From Cyclina sinensis (Eukaryota > Mollusca > Bivalvia > Venerida > Veneridae): a DNA stretch of 64,000 nucleotides. The translations under genes and the position numbers were made by a program. Shown here one piece after another: positions 43,574 to 54,624 of this stretch; within the stretch, counting starts at the first letter, position 1; each line of letters begins with the position of its first letter. Location: assembly GCA_012932295.1 (NCBI GenBank), contig JAAONU010000019.1, positions 17,183,908 to 17,247,907 of the forward strand, read 5' to 3'. Below the pieces are notes generated by a model. That model made no database searches. It had not been told where the DNA came from and saw only the letters and a list, made by a program, of their open reading frames with translations.

Positions 43574-44763
43574 TTTGTGTAAAGCGGGAGAAAGGGAAAA
43601 TGAAAAAAATTGGCGACCTATAACTCTTCTCAAATTGGATTACAAAATAATAACGAAATGTTGGCAAACAGGTTAAAACCGATCTATCTCTTTGTAATTT
43701 ATCCAGATCAAAAAGGATACTTAAAAGGAAGAAATATTAATGAAGCAAATCGTTTTATTCAGGACTTGATAAATTACGTAGATATAGAACATAAGGTAGG
43801 GGCTATTATATTTCTAGATCAAACCAAAGCATTCGATAGGGTCGAATGGAATATGGAATAGGTGAAAAATTTAGGAACTGGGTCTAAATGCTACTTTACA
43901 AATCAAAGTTATGTATACAGACTGTTGGTTTTGTCTCAGAGTTTTTCGCAATTCCACGTTCTATAAAACAAGGATGTCCCATCGCCCTGCTTCTTAACAT
44001 AATACAAGCAGAACCTTTTGGGAAAAAAAACAACAAAACAAAAAAAAAAATTGTAGGCATTTCAATAAACAATAAATTTTTGAATTTCAAATTGAAAAAA
44101 TAAAATAATGCATACCAAAACAGTTTAATACATCTATATCAAAATATAACGATAAACATTGTAAGCAAAAACGTAAGATTTCGAGATCAATCCTACACAT
44201 CCTGTCAATACGACGAACAATTTTAAGTCCAAGCGAGTTAGAAATGCACTTAATACTTAATAAAATAGTTACAAGTACAATAAAACTTTTATAGATTGAG
44301 AACAAGTGGCAAGAGCGGTTAAATACTCCATACCCTAAATATATGGTCTCAAATATGGTCCAACATTTATGAAAGTTATTCTTCAGTTAAATTTAAAAAC
44401 TTACAATTTAAATATCTCCACAATACATTATTAACGGAGGATAGGCTGGCACATTTAGGCCTTTCGAATGGACAATGCACAGTTTGCAAAAACAGCCACG
44501 AAACTCTACATCTTTTTTAGAATGCACAAAAATCCAGCCAGTAATCAAATTCGCAGAAAATATTATAAATACAACAGCCAGATACAATAATAACGGGCAG
44601 ATAGATTTGACATATGAAATTTTAGCACTCGGAATTGATGATAATCGTTACTCCAAAATATTTAATACAAAAAGTTTTGAAACAAAATGGATTATTGGAA
44701 ATTTCGTAAAAAATGCAAATACACAGGAGAACAACGGAACTTACATCAAATGTTACATTTACT
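43574..44763 (+). pseudogene. LINE ORF2, reverse transcriptase and C terminus
   Basis: Restarting after the insert, the text reads EKNWRPITLLKLDYKIITK, MLANRLKPIYLFVIYPDQKG, YLKGRNINEANRFIQDLINY, VGAIIFLDQTKAFDRVEW, then RSIKQGCPIALLLNIIQAE. These are RT motifs 1-4. The FADD/YADD motif is lost. The C-terminal part has PYPKYMVSNMVQHL, FKYLHNTLLTEDRLAHLGL and a Cys-His motif, CTVCKNSHETLHLFLEC. The 'NWRPITLLN-DYKI--K-LA-RLK' and 'DQ-KAFDRVEW' forms point to the L1/Tx1 side of LINEs, not to CR1. Multiple shifts are present. Confidence 0.7.
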
Positions 44764-44850
44764 AAAACAAAATTTATATACTCAAATCCAATATAGCAGA
44801 TTATATTTAAATCTTTCTTATATTAACGAAGATTTCAGTACTACACTGTT

Positions 44851-45179
44851 ACGTTAATCAACGATACACACTTCATTTCAGTAAAGGAAATGTTAATGTC
44901 GATTTAGGAAAACGCTTATACGTTTAAGTTATCTATTATGAATTTATTGTCATAGACCTATAATCACTCCTTTTCCCGACATTACGTTGTCATATATTTA
45001 TTTGTATAATTAGTTGATTGTGTTAAGAAAATGTGTTCTTGAGTAAGCATCTTGTAGGAAAGGATTGCCTTGTAATCAAAGATTTTTTCTTTCGTGCACT
45101 GTTAGGAAATTTTTAACAGACATTTCTTCCTAGCCACTAAAACGTATAACGTAATATTTAATTAAAAGTTGTCATTTAG
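44851..45179. other. Spacer, possible LINE 3' untranslated region
   Basis: AT-rich with no frame. It ends directly at hairpin B. Confidence 0.35.
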
Positions 45180-45355
45180 GAAATAGATTTTAAGTTTGAG
45201 TGATATACCGTCTGATATATCACGGTGTCGAGTTCAGATGCGTAGTAATTTAATCTCGAAGGCCGTAGGCCTGAGTGATTAAATAACTACGCATATGAAC
45301 AAGAAACCGTGATATATACGACGGTAGATCACGAAAATGTTAAAATCTATTTCCA
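45180..45355. repeat. Long hairpin B (stem about 75 bp)
   Basis: The left arm is GGAAATAGATTTTAA, then GATATACCGTCTGATATATC, then GAGTTCAGATGCGTAG. The right arm is CTACGCATATGAAC, then GATATATACGACGGTAGATC, then TTAAAATCTATTTCC. The centre, CGAAGGCCGTAGGCCTGAGT, differs from that of hairpin A by one base. The arms differ from A at many positions but remain self-complementary. Confidence 0.9.
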
Positions 45356-45527
45356 TTCTAACACGTACGTATATTTATAAGGGGCGCAAGTATGTGCACT
45401 ATTTAACAGTAACGTTCGCAGTGACGTCAGCGGGCGCGCGCTTGTGTTCAGCGTGCTATACTGCCTATGATATATCACGCTCAATTCATTCTTTGTTTAT
45501 TGTCGGCGAATTGCAGATAGTGTTAGA
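45356..45527. mobile_element. Element B attached to hairpin B, short TIRs
   Basis: ATTCTAACACGTAC follows hairpin B directly, and the partner GTGTTAGAAT ends at 45527. Between them lie a palindromic TGACGTCA (45422-45429), a GC-rich patch (GCGGGCGCGCGC) and CTATGATATATCACGCTC, a third copy of this hairpin's arm core. The layout matches the 1-kb element after hairpin A but is only 172 bp long. Confidence 0.55.
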
Positions 45528-46886
45528 ATTTTTCTTTAAACACGTTGATATTTGCTATTTGAAGATTTTCCTTCTTTGTTATCTCTAAACATTTCGAGTT
45601 GTTCCATCATCGTAGTGTATGTAAACTTTTGTCTGAGAATTTTGTATGTTTGAAATATCATGTTAATATATATGACTGCTTTCCAGCAATTTCACTAGAA
45701 ATGAAACACTTTAAGCAAAGATAAACGTAATATTTTCAAGTAAGGAAAATGTGAAAATACATACTCCCATAAAAAAAGAAGACGCAAAATCTCACCTTTT
45801 ATTTGAACATGTGTTTTAAATCGTAAACATCGTAAACCATCATCATGATGATTAATCAGCAATACAGCGATTTCGATCATCTAAATAACTTTGAGTCGGT
45901 AAGGGACGAATATATTAGTTCGAGTTTTCCAAATGATCCAAATGATAGTAGTTATTATTTTGTTTATTATTTATCATAAAAGCTGTTTATATCTATCATT
46001 TTGTTATAAAAAACAATTCATAATGTATTTTGTTGACAATCGTCCTTCGTTTAATTTCCGGCAGAGACATAGTCTCTATTTCCGGTTACTAGGTGAATCC
46101 TTAGAATACAAAGCTTTTAAGATGTACTTGAAACACCATTTGTATTGCACGATGTAGTCATTTGAAAGTTCTTAAACATGTAGCTTTTCATATTATTAAC
46201 ATATCTTAAATAAATAAAAGCCACACCAAAGACAAAACTATAAAAGATATACGAGGGACACTTCAATATAGACGTACTTGTTTAAATATTTACAAGCAAC
46301 TTCAAAAAATGAATTATATTTGCTACAAGGTTTAATCTGCCTAATTTAGTTAAACGATAAGGCGTTTTGATCGTAGGCCATTTTTGTTTCTATGAAGGCT
46401 TTCGATCGTTCTTTGAAAAAGAGTTATATTCACTGATTTAAAGTAGTCTGTTTTTGTAGCCACGTTTAGTTTATTCGAACCTATTAACTGTAATAAGTGT
46501 TATACACGGTGGTAAATCAATTAAACTACCCTAAGTGAACTAAAGCATTTCTTCAGTATAAATTACTGTTTGCTTTTTTCATACTTCTCCCGAGGAGTAT
46601 ATAAAACTGTTAAAGATATCAACTGCTTCCACTTTAGTTTTGAAAATGAGTAAGCATTTTTATTTAAAACAAATGAAATAAAATAAAACTAAAAATTCAG
46701 CGGTCAAAGTTATTTGATTGTCCTTTTAGGCGCACGTGCACACAACTGCTGTTTTCAATGTTAGGGATTCCCGTGAAATTTCGAATGATGTGACAGGAAT
46801 TAGGAAGAAATATGGCAGTGAAGTAAAAATGGTGCTGTTATTTTGGTACCAAAACAGAAAGTTGGTTTCAATAGTTCAAAATAAAA
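45528..46886. other. Non-coding stretch
   Basis: No domain-bearing frame is present. Open frames of 60-75 codons here are AT-rich and without motifs. Confidence 0.45.
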
Positions 46887-47580
46887 ATAAATCAGATACC
46901 TGAGTAGCAATGCCAGGCTGTATTTTCATGTAAGCTACACACATGCCAAGTTGAGTATCAATAGGTCAAAGTGTGCTGAAGTTACTGAGTAGAAGCTGAA
47001 AATTCTATTGTAAGCAAGTGACCTTGACCTTGCTCCCAGATACCATAATAGCAATCCCAAGCTGCATCTTAATATAAGCTACCCACACAGCAAGTCTGAT
47101 GTCAACAGGTCAACGCAAACTCAAGTTATTACGTGAAAACTGAATTTCTTTTTTAAAGCAACAGTGACCTTGACCTTGTCCACAGACACCTGGGTAGCAA
47201 TCCCAAGCTGCCTCTTGATATAAGCTACCTATATACCAAGTTTGGGGTCAATAGGTCAAAGCAAACTCAAATTATTGAGCGGAAACTGAATTTCTATTTT
47301 TAGCAACAGTGACCTTGACCTTGTCCACAGACACCTGGGTAGCAATCCCAAGCTGCCTCTTGATATAAGCTACTCATATACCAAGTTTGGGGTCAATAGG
47401 TCAAAGAAAACTCAAGTTATTGAGCGGAAACTGAATTTCTATTTTTAGCAACAGTGACTTTGACCTTGATCAAAGACACCTGGGTAGCAATCCCAAGCTG
47501 CCTCTTGATATAAGCTACCCATACACCAAGTTTGGCGTCAATAGGCCAAAGTAAACTCAAGTTATTGAGCGGAAACCAAA
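46887..47580 (+). repeat. 145-bp tandem repeat, about five units
   Basis: Anchor phrase GCAACAGTGACCTTGACCTT recurs near 47158, 47303 and 47448, 145 bp apart. A diverged unit lies near 47014, with a partial one before it. Other fixed phrases are CCTGGGTAGCAATCCCAAGC and GGGTCAATAGGTCAAAG. Later units are nearly identical and the first two are more diverged, so the array probably grew toward the right. Confidence 0.85.
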
Positions 47581-47595
47581 AGTTGACGCCCGCCC

Positions 47596-47646
47596 GCCCG
47601 CCGATTTCAGCATTTCAATAACCAGGTTTTCGTTGAAAACCTGGTT
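47596..47646 (+). repeat. Terminal hairpin after tandem array
   Basis: A GC-rich GCCCGCCCGCCCGCC precedes the perfect inverted repeat AACCAGGTTTTC, GTT, GAAAACCTGGTT (47620-47646). A tandem array ended by a strong hairpin is a common build for rolling-circle (Helitron/Helentron-like) non-autonomous elements. The exact 3' terminus is not determined. Confidence 0.65.
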
Positions 47647-48290
47647 AACGGGAAGTTGGATTGCTGTTTGTTTGTAGTGAGAACCATGTATTTGTGTAAA
47701 ATCTGGAATGCATTCATTTCAGGTGTGTGATTACAGACTTGTATGTGAGCTTTGGATTGTGACGCAGTCAGTGGTCTTCCTAGAAGCCCTGAAAACTGTA
47801 TAGTACCACAGAAAAGGAAATCCCAAGAATACTGGTAAATATGCTGTACTTCATTGGATGTGTAGCAGTTTGCTCTTTTGACATACCATGTGTTGTACCT
47901 TGTATTTCAGTTATTTAGTTAATAGCAATATGCATATTCTTTTAGACTGCTCATCTGAACAGTAAAGATGAAATCATAAATATAAGTTTAGTTTGAAACA
48001 AGTAATCAAATGTTTCAGAACTGAATCACAATTTTTGCACAAGTTATTGAAGTGAACCTGAAAAGGACATTGTTGAAATCCATTAAAATTGGACATACCA
48101 TTATAATTCTTACATACAATTTAAGGATTATGAAAAAAGAAAAAAATGAATGACTATCTTATTAGTTTTGCTCTCTTTTGTTGTTTTATATGTAGTAGTT
48201 GTGTTATTTTCTCACAAGAAGATGTTACTTAAAGGATAATTTGTTATTAAACTAACAAAGATATAAACTTTGTCAGTAACAGACAGCTGA
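47647..48290. other. Non-coding stretch before BTB gene
   Basis: No gene is seen. It could hold the promoter or 5' exon of the BTB gene, but nothing stands out. Confidence 0.35.
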
Positions 48291-48295
48291 TATAT

Positions 48296-49004
48296 ATGGC
48301 AGATATTGCTGATAAATTACAGACTGCACTTGCAAATGAAATGTCTTCTGATACAGGACTCTCCCTGGTGTCTGGAAAAGTGTTCAAGTGCCATAGCTTA
48401 GTGCTAAAATTAAATAGTTCATTTTTTGAAAGCAGATGAATGATCTGACAGCTCTGCTTTTACGACAGTAGTTTGTGATCAGTTTAATGATGATCTTGTT
48501 ATAAATGTTGTTAAGTATATGTATGGCATTCCTTGTTTGCTGGAAGAAAATACCATTCAGGATTATCTTGGTTTTGCAGTTTATTTAGGGGTGTCAAACT
48601 TCATCCAGGTTTGTACAAACTACTTAAAGACCAATCTCTGTTGTCCCAATGTACAAATAGACAATTTTTTTTTGAAGAATCTATATCTGCCAGAGGCAGT
48701 TTATGTGAATTAGATAAAGACTTAGTTTTATCAATTATTAAGCGTCAGTCTCAGTGTACATGAAGATTTCATTTTTATTGTTTAATTTCATACTGTGATG
48801 CTATAGATGATGTAGACTTTTTAACTGCATGTGTTGAATTTATCTCATTTACTTCAATGAGTTTAGATTTTTTTATTGCCGAGTGTATGAAACATAAAGT
48901 ATTGCACAATGAGAGGCAAAACAAGGTTTTAATGTACTTGTCAGCTGCATCATACCCGGTTAATGAAATACAGGGCAGCTTCTTTCCAACAAGAAATATC
49001 AATG
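48296..49004 (+). pseudogene. BTB-BACK protein gene, 5' part
   Basis: ATG at 48296 opens ADIADKLQTALANEMSSDTG, then LSLVSGKVFKCHSLVLKLNS and SFFES. This is the classic first half of a BTB/POZ domain (D-G-L-LV-G--F-CHSLVL---S-FFE). After a TGA and a frame change the second half follows: VVCDQFNDDLVINVVKYMYG, then NTIQDYLGFAVYLGVSNFIQ and VCTNYLK. The BACK region appears as ACVEFISFTSMSLDFFIAEC and VLHNERQNKVLMYLSAA. BTB-BACK proteins serve as substrate adaptors of CUL3 ubiquitin ligases. At least two frame breaks plus a LINE insertion at about 49005 disable it. Confidence 0.65.
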
Positions 49005-50575
49005 GGATAACAGTGTGGTCTATAGGTCATAATAACTTCAGACCAATATCTGTGCTGCCACTTATTTCTAAGATATTTGAAAAACATGTATCTGATCATT
49101 TAATATAGTTTCTGGAATCTTATAATTTTATATTTAAAACACAGTCAGGATTTAGAATCAAACATTCTTGTGAAACGGCATTAACAAATATAGTTGACAA
49201 TTGGATCAATACCATAAATGAGGGAAAACTAGTGGGCACGGTTTTTCTTGACCTGTCAAAGGCATTTGACCTTGTTAATCATAAAATTCTCATCCAAAAA
49301 CTTCAATATTATCACCTCTCTTCCAATGCAATTACATGGTATACGTCATATCTTGCAAACAGAACACAGAGAGTCAGTGTATCAGGCAACTTGTCTGAAT
49401 CTGCAACAGTCATATCGGGCGTACCTCAAGGATCTGTCCTTGAGCCTTTGCTTTTCATCATATACATCAATGATTTACCACTCCATTTGAAAACCTCAGA
49501 AGCCGATATCTTTGCTGATGATACAACCCTTACAGCATTAGGACTCTGTGCCCAAGAGTTAAATGATAAGCTCCAAACTGACCTTGAAAATATTAATCTA
49601 TGGTGCAAACGAAATGCAATGATAATAAATGCCCAGAAAACAAAAGCAAGGTACCCAACATCTAACAATACACAACCACCACTAAAACCAATACACCTGC
49701 AAGGACAGGAAATTGCATTTTCTGAAAGTGAAAAATTACTAGGTGTTTCTGTAGACAATAAACTGAAGTGGAAAACTCAAATAGAGAAGACACTTAAAAA
49801 TGTAACTCACAATTGTACCTTCTTCTTAGAATAAAGAAATACCTTGATTTACATGCAAGAAAACTATTCTTCAATGCCTATGTGTTACCTCATTTAGATT
49901 ATTGCTGTACAATCTGGGGCAACAGTAGCAATGAATTGATCTCAGATATGATAAAATTTAAAAAAAGAGCTAGCTGCAAGAATCATTCTTGACAAAAGTT
50001 GTGATGCTCCATCTGCTGAGTTATTTAAAGAACTGAACTGGATGAGATTTAATGAAAGAATAAAATACAAAAAAGCTATCATTATGTTTAAATCAATAAA
50101 TGATGCATCATTTCCACATTACATGAAAAACAAATTCCAGTTTGTACATCAAAGACATGGGCGTAACCTAAGGTCAGCAAATAATTCAGATTTAGTAGTA
50201 CCGCGACCTAGAAAAGAAATCTTCAGAAAATCCTTAGATTACTCAGGTGCTAAATTGTGGAATAATATCCCTCTAAATACTCGTCAATCAAAATCAATTA
50301 GTGAATTTCAAGCTTTGTATTTAAACTGGCATTTTACATCCCTATCCTAACCATGTCAGTACCTTCAGTACATGTATTATAGCAAAAGTAATGTATATAT
50401 ATTTTGTGATTTTATGTAATGTGTTTTTTGTGTGTTTTAATGTAAGATTTATGATATGTTATTTAATCATGATACTGTATATTTGTCAATTATGTTTTTG
50501 GAGGCCCGCATGAAAGATTGGGAAACCAAATGTGTAGCCTCGTTAAATAAAGACTTTACTTACTTACTATATGAG
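49005..50575 (+). mobile_element. 5'-truncated CR1-like LINE inside BTB gene
   Basis: RT blocks are NNFRPISVLPLISKIFEKHV, TVFLDLSKAFDLVNHKILI, VISGVPQGSVLEPLLFIIYI and DIFADDTTLTALGL (active-site FADD). They continue with ALLGVSVDN-type KLLGVSVDNKLKWKTQIEK and, after shifts, LHARKLFFNAYVLPHLDYCC and SLDYSGAKLWNNIPLNTRQS. The endonuclease is missing, so the element is 5'-truncated. The 3' end is TTAAATAAAGACTTTACTTA with a short ACTT repeat, as in CR1/Jockey-type LINEs. The 200-codon frame at 49232-49834 is intact and holds the core RT motifs. Confidence 0.75.
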
Positions 50576-50978
50576 CTTTCAAATTCAAGTTCATGGAAGT
50601 GTGATGATTTAAATGGAGATAGAGTCCAGTTTAAATGTGACACAGACAGGAAGTTGAATGCAGTTAACTTTTACTCTGTCTGTGTATGTGTCAGAGAATA
50701 ATACTCTAATAGGTGAATGTACTTGCAGGTTAGATTTCACTGAAGATGTAACTTTTAAAGGAATTCGTTTTAAGAAATGTATTCCCTTACTGAAATACGA
50801 GGTGTATACCCTCAATTTAACGACAAAAAGAATAAAAACCCACTTTGACATCAGTTGTGTCTCCAAAGCAGGAATAACCCTGCCTGATGGAAGGACAGGG
50901 GAGATTGCATTTATTGATGCAGACTGTGGATCTTCTGCTATTAGAGGTCAGTATCACAGCCTTATTTTGTGTGGCTGA
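50576..50978 (+). pseudogene. BTB gene, 3' part: PHR-like domain
   Basis: Right after the LINE tail the text reads ELSNSSSWKCDDLNGDRVQF, KCDTDRKLNAVNFYSVC, then after a shift NNTLIGECTCRLDFTEDVTF, KGIRFKKCIPLLKYEVYTL and ADCGSSAIRGQYHSLILCG, then a stop. The beta-strand pattern and the 'GSSA--GQ-HSLIL' ending resemble the PHR domain that follows BTB-BACK in BTBD1/2/3/6-type proteins. The fact that it resumes on the far side of the LINE supports one interrupted gene. The domain name is tentative. Confidence 0.5.
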
Positions 50979-53900
50979 CATGCAAGTCAGTCTCTCCACA
51001 TCTACTGAAGATACTTAAATTTCAAAAATGTTTTCAGTCACAGTCATACTAGGACCCATATAAGTCAGTAAAATTCCTGGTTAAGTACTTATCATGCCGT
51101 TATTTCCCTTGATAGACTTAGAACAGCATTCGTTTGACTATCAAAAACATAGAATAGTTAAGCGCATTGTCCTAGAAACAACCATTGATGTATAGATTTT
51201 AGATGATTTTAGTTGTTGAAAGATAGAGAAAGGAAAAGTGTTACAAAGCATTCTACCATTCAGATCATACATGTACCAAACAATGAAAATGTAAGAACTG
51301 GCAAGGATGGAAATTTTAGCAATGTACCAGTTCACAATAGGCACTGCCACCTCAGTAGCACTGCTGCAATATATCAATTGAAAACTAAAGACAAGTAAAG
51401 TGTAGCAGTCAGGGACAAAATATATACTTTGAATGGGTAAATGTATAGAAATATCATTTCATAATTTTTTTTTACTTTCTTTTATAGGCGCAGTTCTCTA
51501 ACCTTCCGAGTGCATGTTGTGTTGTCGTTAATTTTGAAGCAAAAAGTTCCTTGACAGTTATCAGATAGACATATCATTTGCATGAACTTTGATTCGAACA
51601 TGCACAAGTAGAACATTTTGCATGTTGCTGAAATAGCTTTGTACTTTATTAACTATTAATGATCATGCTTAAAATGATACAAATTTCTTTATCTTCAGGC
51701 ATTTGGAGAAGAAGTTTTTAAGAAATGGTCTCAGAAGGTATGTTCACCTGGTTCTGCTATTGCTACAGCTGTAAGAATATTTTACTGTCTCTGCCATAAA
51801 ATACCGTAGGCCTATAGTGTTAACCCTGTCTTTGTGTGTAACCCCTGTCCTTGTGTGTTGGGAGTGCGATTGTGTGTTTGAAAACATAGTGTGTGTTTCA
51901 TAACTTCTGCATGCCTGATAGGATTTCAAAATTTATTTTTACACATTGCTACTGTAAGTATGCAAGAGTTAGGTCCCTAGGTCAAGGCCACAGTAAAGGG
52001 TTAATATAAGTGTTTTTTTTTTGTCATTTAGTTTTAAGTGCTGTAGGAGTTTGTGTCCTTATGAGTGATTGGATTTCAAATTTAATAAAGTACACATACA
52101 AAGAATGACCGCTCGAGATAGCTCATGATGTCATTTTACTAATGTGACGTATATTACGTTGTTATAATGTTTGGGGCACTTTTTGCATTTTTTGGTATTC
52201 AATGTAAATATTGTTATTTTTATTTAATTAACAAGCAAAGATTGCGATGTATGCATTGAAATGTAATAACTGATGTAAAGCTGACATTTTAGACCGTTGC
52301 TTGCCTAAAACAAAAACTTAAAGAAAAAACAATGGAGAAAATCTTTTTATGCATTACATGGGAGGAAATAATAACAGCAACATATATTTTGTCGTATAAT
52401 AAAGTAAAGCTGGTTTCCCTATATGATCATATAGGAAATGTTTCATAATGTGTTAGAATACAAAACAGAACATTTAGATTTAAGATTTAACTGGCAATTA
52501 TTAATTTAAAAAATGTTAAGCTATCATGATGATGTATAAATCAAAAAAATCATACTGGTGTTTTTCAATGCTCATAAGCATTTTGCTCAATATGAAACAA
52601 AATAATAGTAATATTTATGTGATCTGTTCAGAAGCGGATTAATGCAAAAGTGTATTGATCAGTGCTTAAAAGAGATGATGTTGCTATAAAATTGAGTCTT
52701 AAGATGCAGAAAATTCATTTAAAGTCAATACAAAATGTAAAATGTTGCAGTTATAACTGCTAGTAGTAAGATGCTTTAACTCAAAAAACTCAAAACTAAG
52801 TAGCAAGGGGACTGAAATCGAAAAATGGGCTTTAAAACCTGAGAACACCTCTTCCAGCATCCCTTCAGTATGTTTTAGGATAGGCGATGCCGTGATGTAG
52901 CAAAACTGACAAGGTGAAATAAAATGTACAGCTAGTTAATGATACAAGATATTCTCAACAAACATAATTTTGGAAGAATGCAAGAAAACGACATTTTTTT
53001 GGTCCAGTTCTTCACATTGGACCTTCTTACAGAAAGCAGAGATCAAATTGAATGTACTTTAACATTGGACTATTCCAAAAAATAGTTTTAAAAATAAACT
53101 GGGAAAAGGAGTTATTTATCTGATATTGATGTGGATATTTTAGAAACATTGCAATAACATTTAAAAAAATATGAAGTAAAGGATGGGAACGAATATTCAG
53201 GGAACAATATATCAACATATATTAACATAATCTTATCTAAATACTGAACACCTTTACCAGCATCCAAATATTAATTTTACTCAGAGACTGCCTTATGATT
53301 AGAATTTTGACTAATGTTTGTCTTCTATAAATATATTTGATAAACAGTTCCTGTTGACCATATAAGCAAACTTACATTACAGATCAGTTTCTTTTCATAC
53401 AATGTGTACATTACCAGAAGAGGTCCATGTTGGCAAAATTTCACTCAGATATGTACATTGAAACATACCACATTCCAGCATAGTTCAGTATTAAAACTAT
53501 ATGCATATAGTAAAAGTTTAAGAAGCATACATTATATAAACAAGTCATAGTCAGGGACAGTAAAGGTCACAACTCAAGGTTGCATAAACAATTAAACAGA
53601 TAGTTTAAATTTTCATGACCTGACTTGAAAATAAGAAATGTCAGTAGCTCAAGGTCATCCAAAGTTGTAGTCCTAACAAAACTGCACCAAAAGATGCTGT
53701 TCCTTTAAAAATAGGTCATAGGGTCAAGTCCTTAAGCCTGGCAAAATTTGTATTATTAAGTGGAACAGGTATTAGTGTTTATGAAGCATGTAATCAATGT
53801 ATTCATGCCCATCCTTACTTTCAAATATAAACTAAAAAAAATTTTTTAACATTTAAAACCAAATCAATAAATGCCTTTTTGATTTCCTCCCTTTCTGTAA

Positions 53901-54402
53901 TACAAATTTGAAATTTGTATGCTATCAATGCAATTATTGCTTGCACCGATACACGGGGAATACATTTCTGAACAAAATAACATCGAATTATTCAAATTCT
54001 GGTTAATTTCAGACATTCCCTGAGATCTCCAGCTTTATAGCAAATCACGGTATGAATAAGATGTAATGTTATAAATAAAATGTATTCTTGAACATACAAC
54101 AACACTAAGGTGACTCAAAAATTACATATAATATAATAGTGAATGACTCACTATCATAAAATAGTAATAGAGTTTATACTACTATTTTGATGAATTTTCA
54201 GCTAGGAAATGAAAGCATTGAGCATCACTTGGCCAGATGACTCATGTGGGTAAAGACATGTTTCTAAGAGTGCAACTAAACATTCAGTTATATCTGAAAA
54301 GACTCTGTTATACCTCTGGTATTGTCTTTGAATAGGAATAAAATATGAAAAAAAAAACAGAATCAAAATTTCTTAAAGCAGTCAATCCCTATGTTTGAGT
54401 GA
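50979..54402. other. Long non-coding stretch
   Basis: No recognised gene. A 39-bp exon-like segment (51699-51737, between ttcag and gtatgt) reads AFGEEVFKKWSQK but has no partner. Around 53550-53760 phrases such as 'ggtcatagggtcaag' hint at another old dispersed repeat. Confidence 0.4.
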
Positions 54403-54598
54403 TAACAAGAACACAGGAGGGCAATATGGCCCCAAGGCACTCACCTGAGTACTGGAGTCTCTTGGCAGGGCCAGATATCAACTGACCTTTGTAGAGGTCG
54501 TCTACACAATACTATACACTTAATACCTAAGTCTATGCCTTTTGGTTTTAGAGAAAACTATCTTGCCAGTTCTCCATATAGTACTTAGGTGAGCTAAT
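54403..54598 (-). repeat. Short internal-deletion copy of dispersed repeat
   Basis: Read on the minus strand, it begins AGCTCACCTAAGTAC and ends with the degenerate palindrome GGGGCCATATTGCCCTC followed by CTGTGTTCTTG. Only about 195 bp remain between two recognisable ends, against about 700-780 bp in full copies. It retains the 'cctctacaaagg' and 'accaaaaggcatagac' phrases. Confidence 0.6.
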
Positions 54599-54624
54599 TA
54601 CATTATTAAATTACATTATTAACT

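Larger units (their letters stand above)
38280..44850 (+). mobile_element. LINE retrotransposon, split by a DNA element
   Basis: ORF1 (38287-39277) and ORF2 (39314-40842 and 43574-44763) follow one another on the plus strand. The element is interrupted inside the reverse transcriptase by the DNA element at 40849-43567. Both ORFs carry stops or shifts, so the copy is dead. The 5' end may reach back to about 37.4 kb. The 3' end is not sharply marked. Confidence 0.75.

Noticed and set aside
51699..51737. 39-bp exon AFGEEVFKKWSQK
   Set aside because: Splice-like ends exist, but there is no neighbour exon in phase and no homology. Too short to support.
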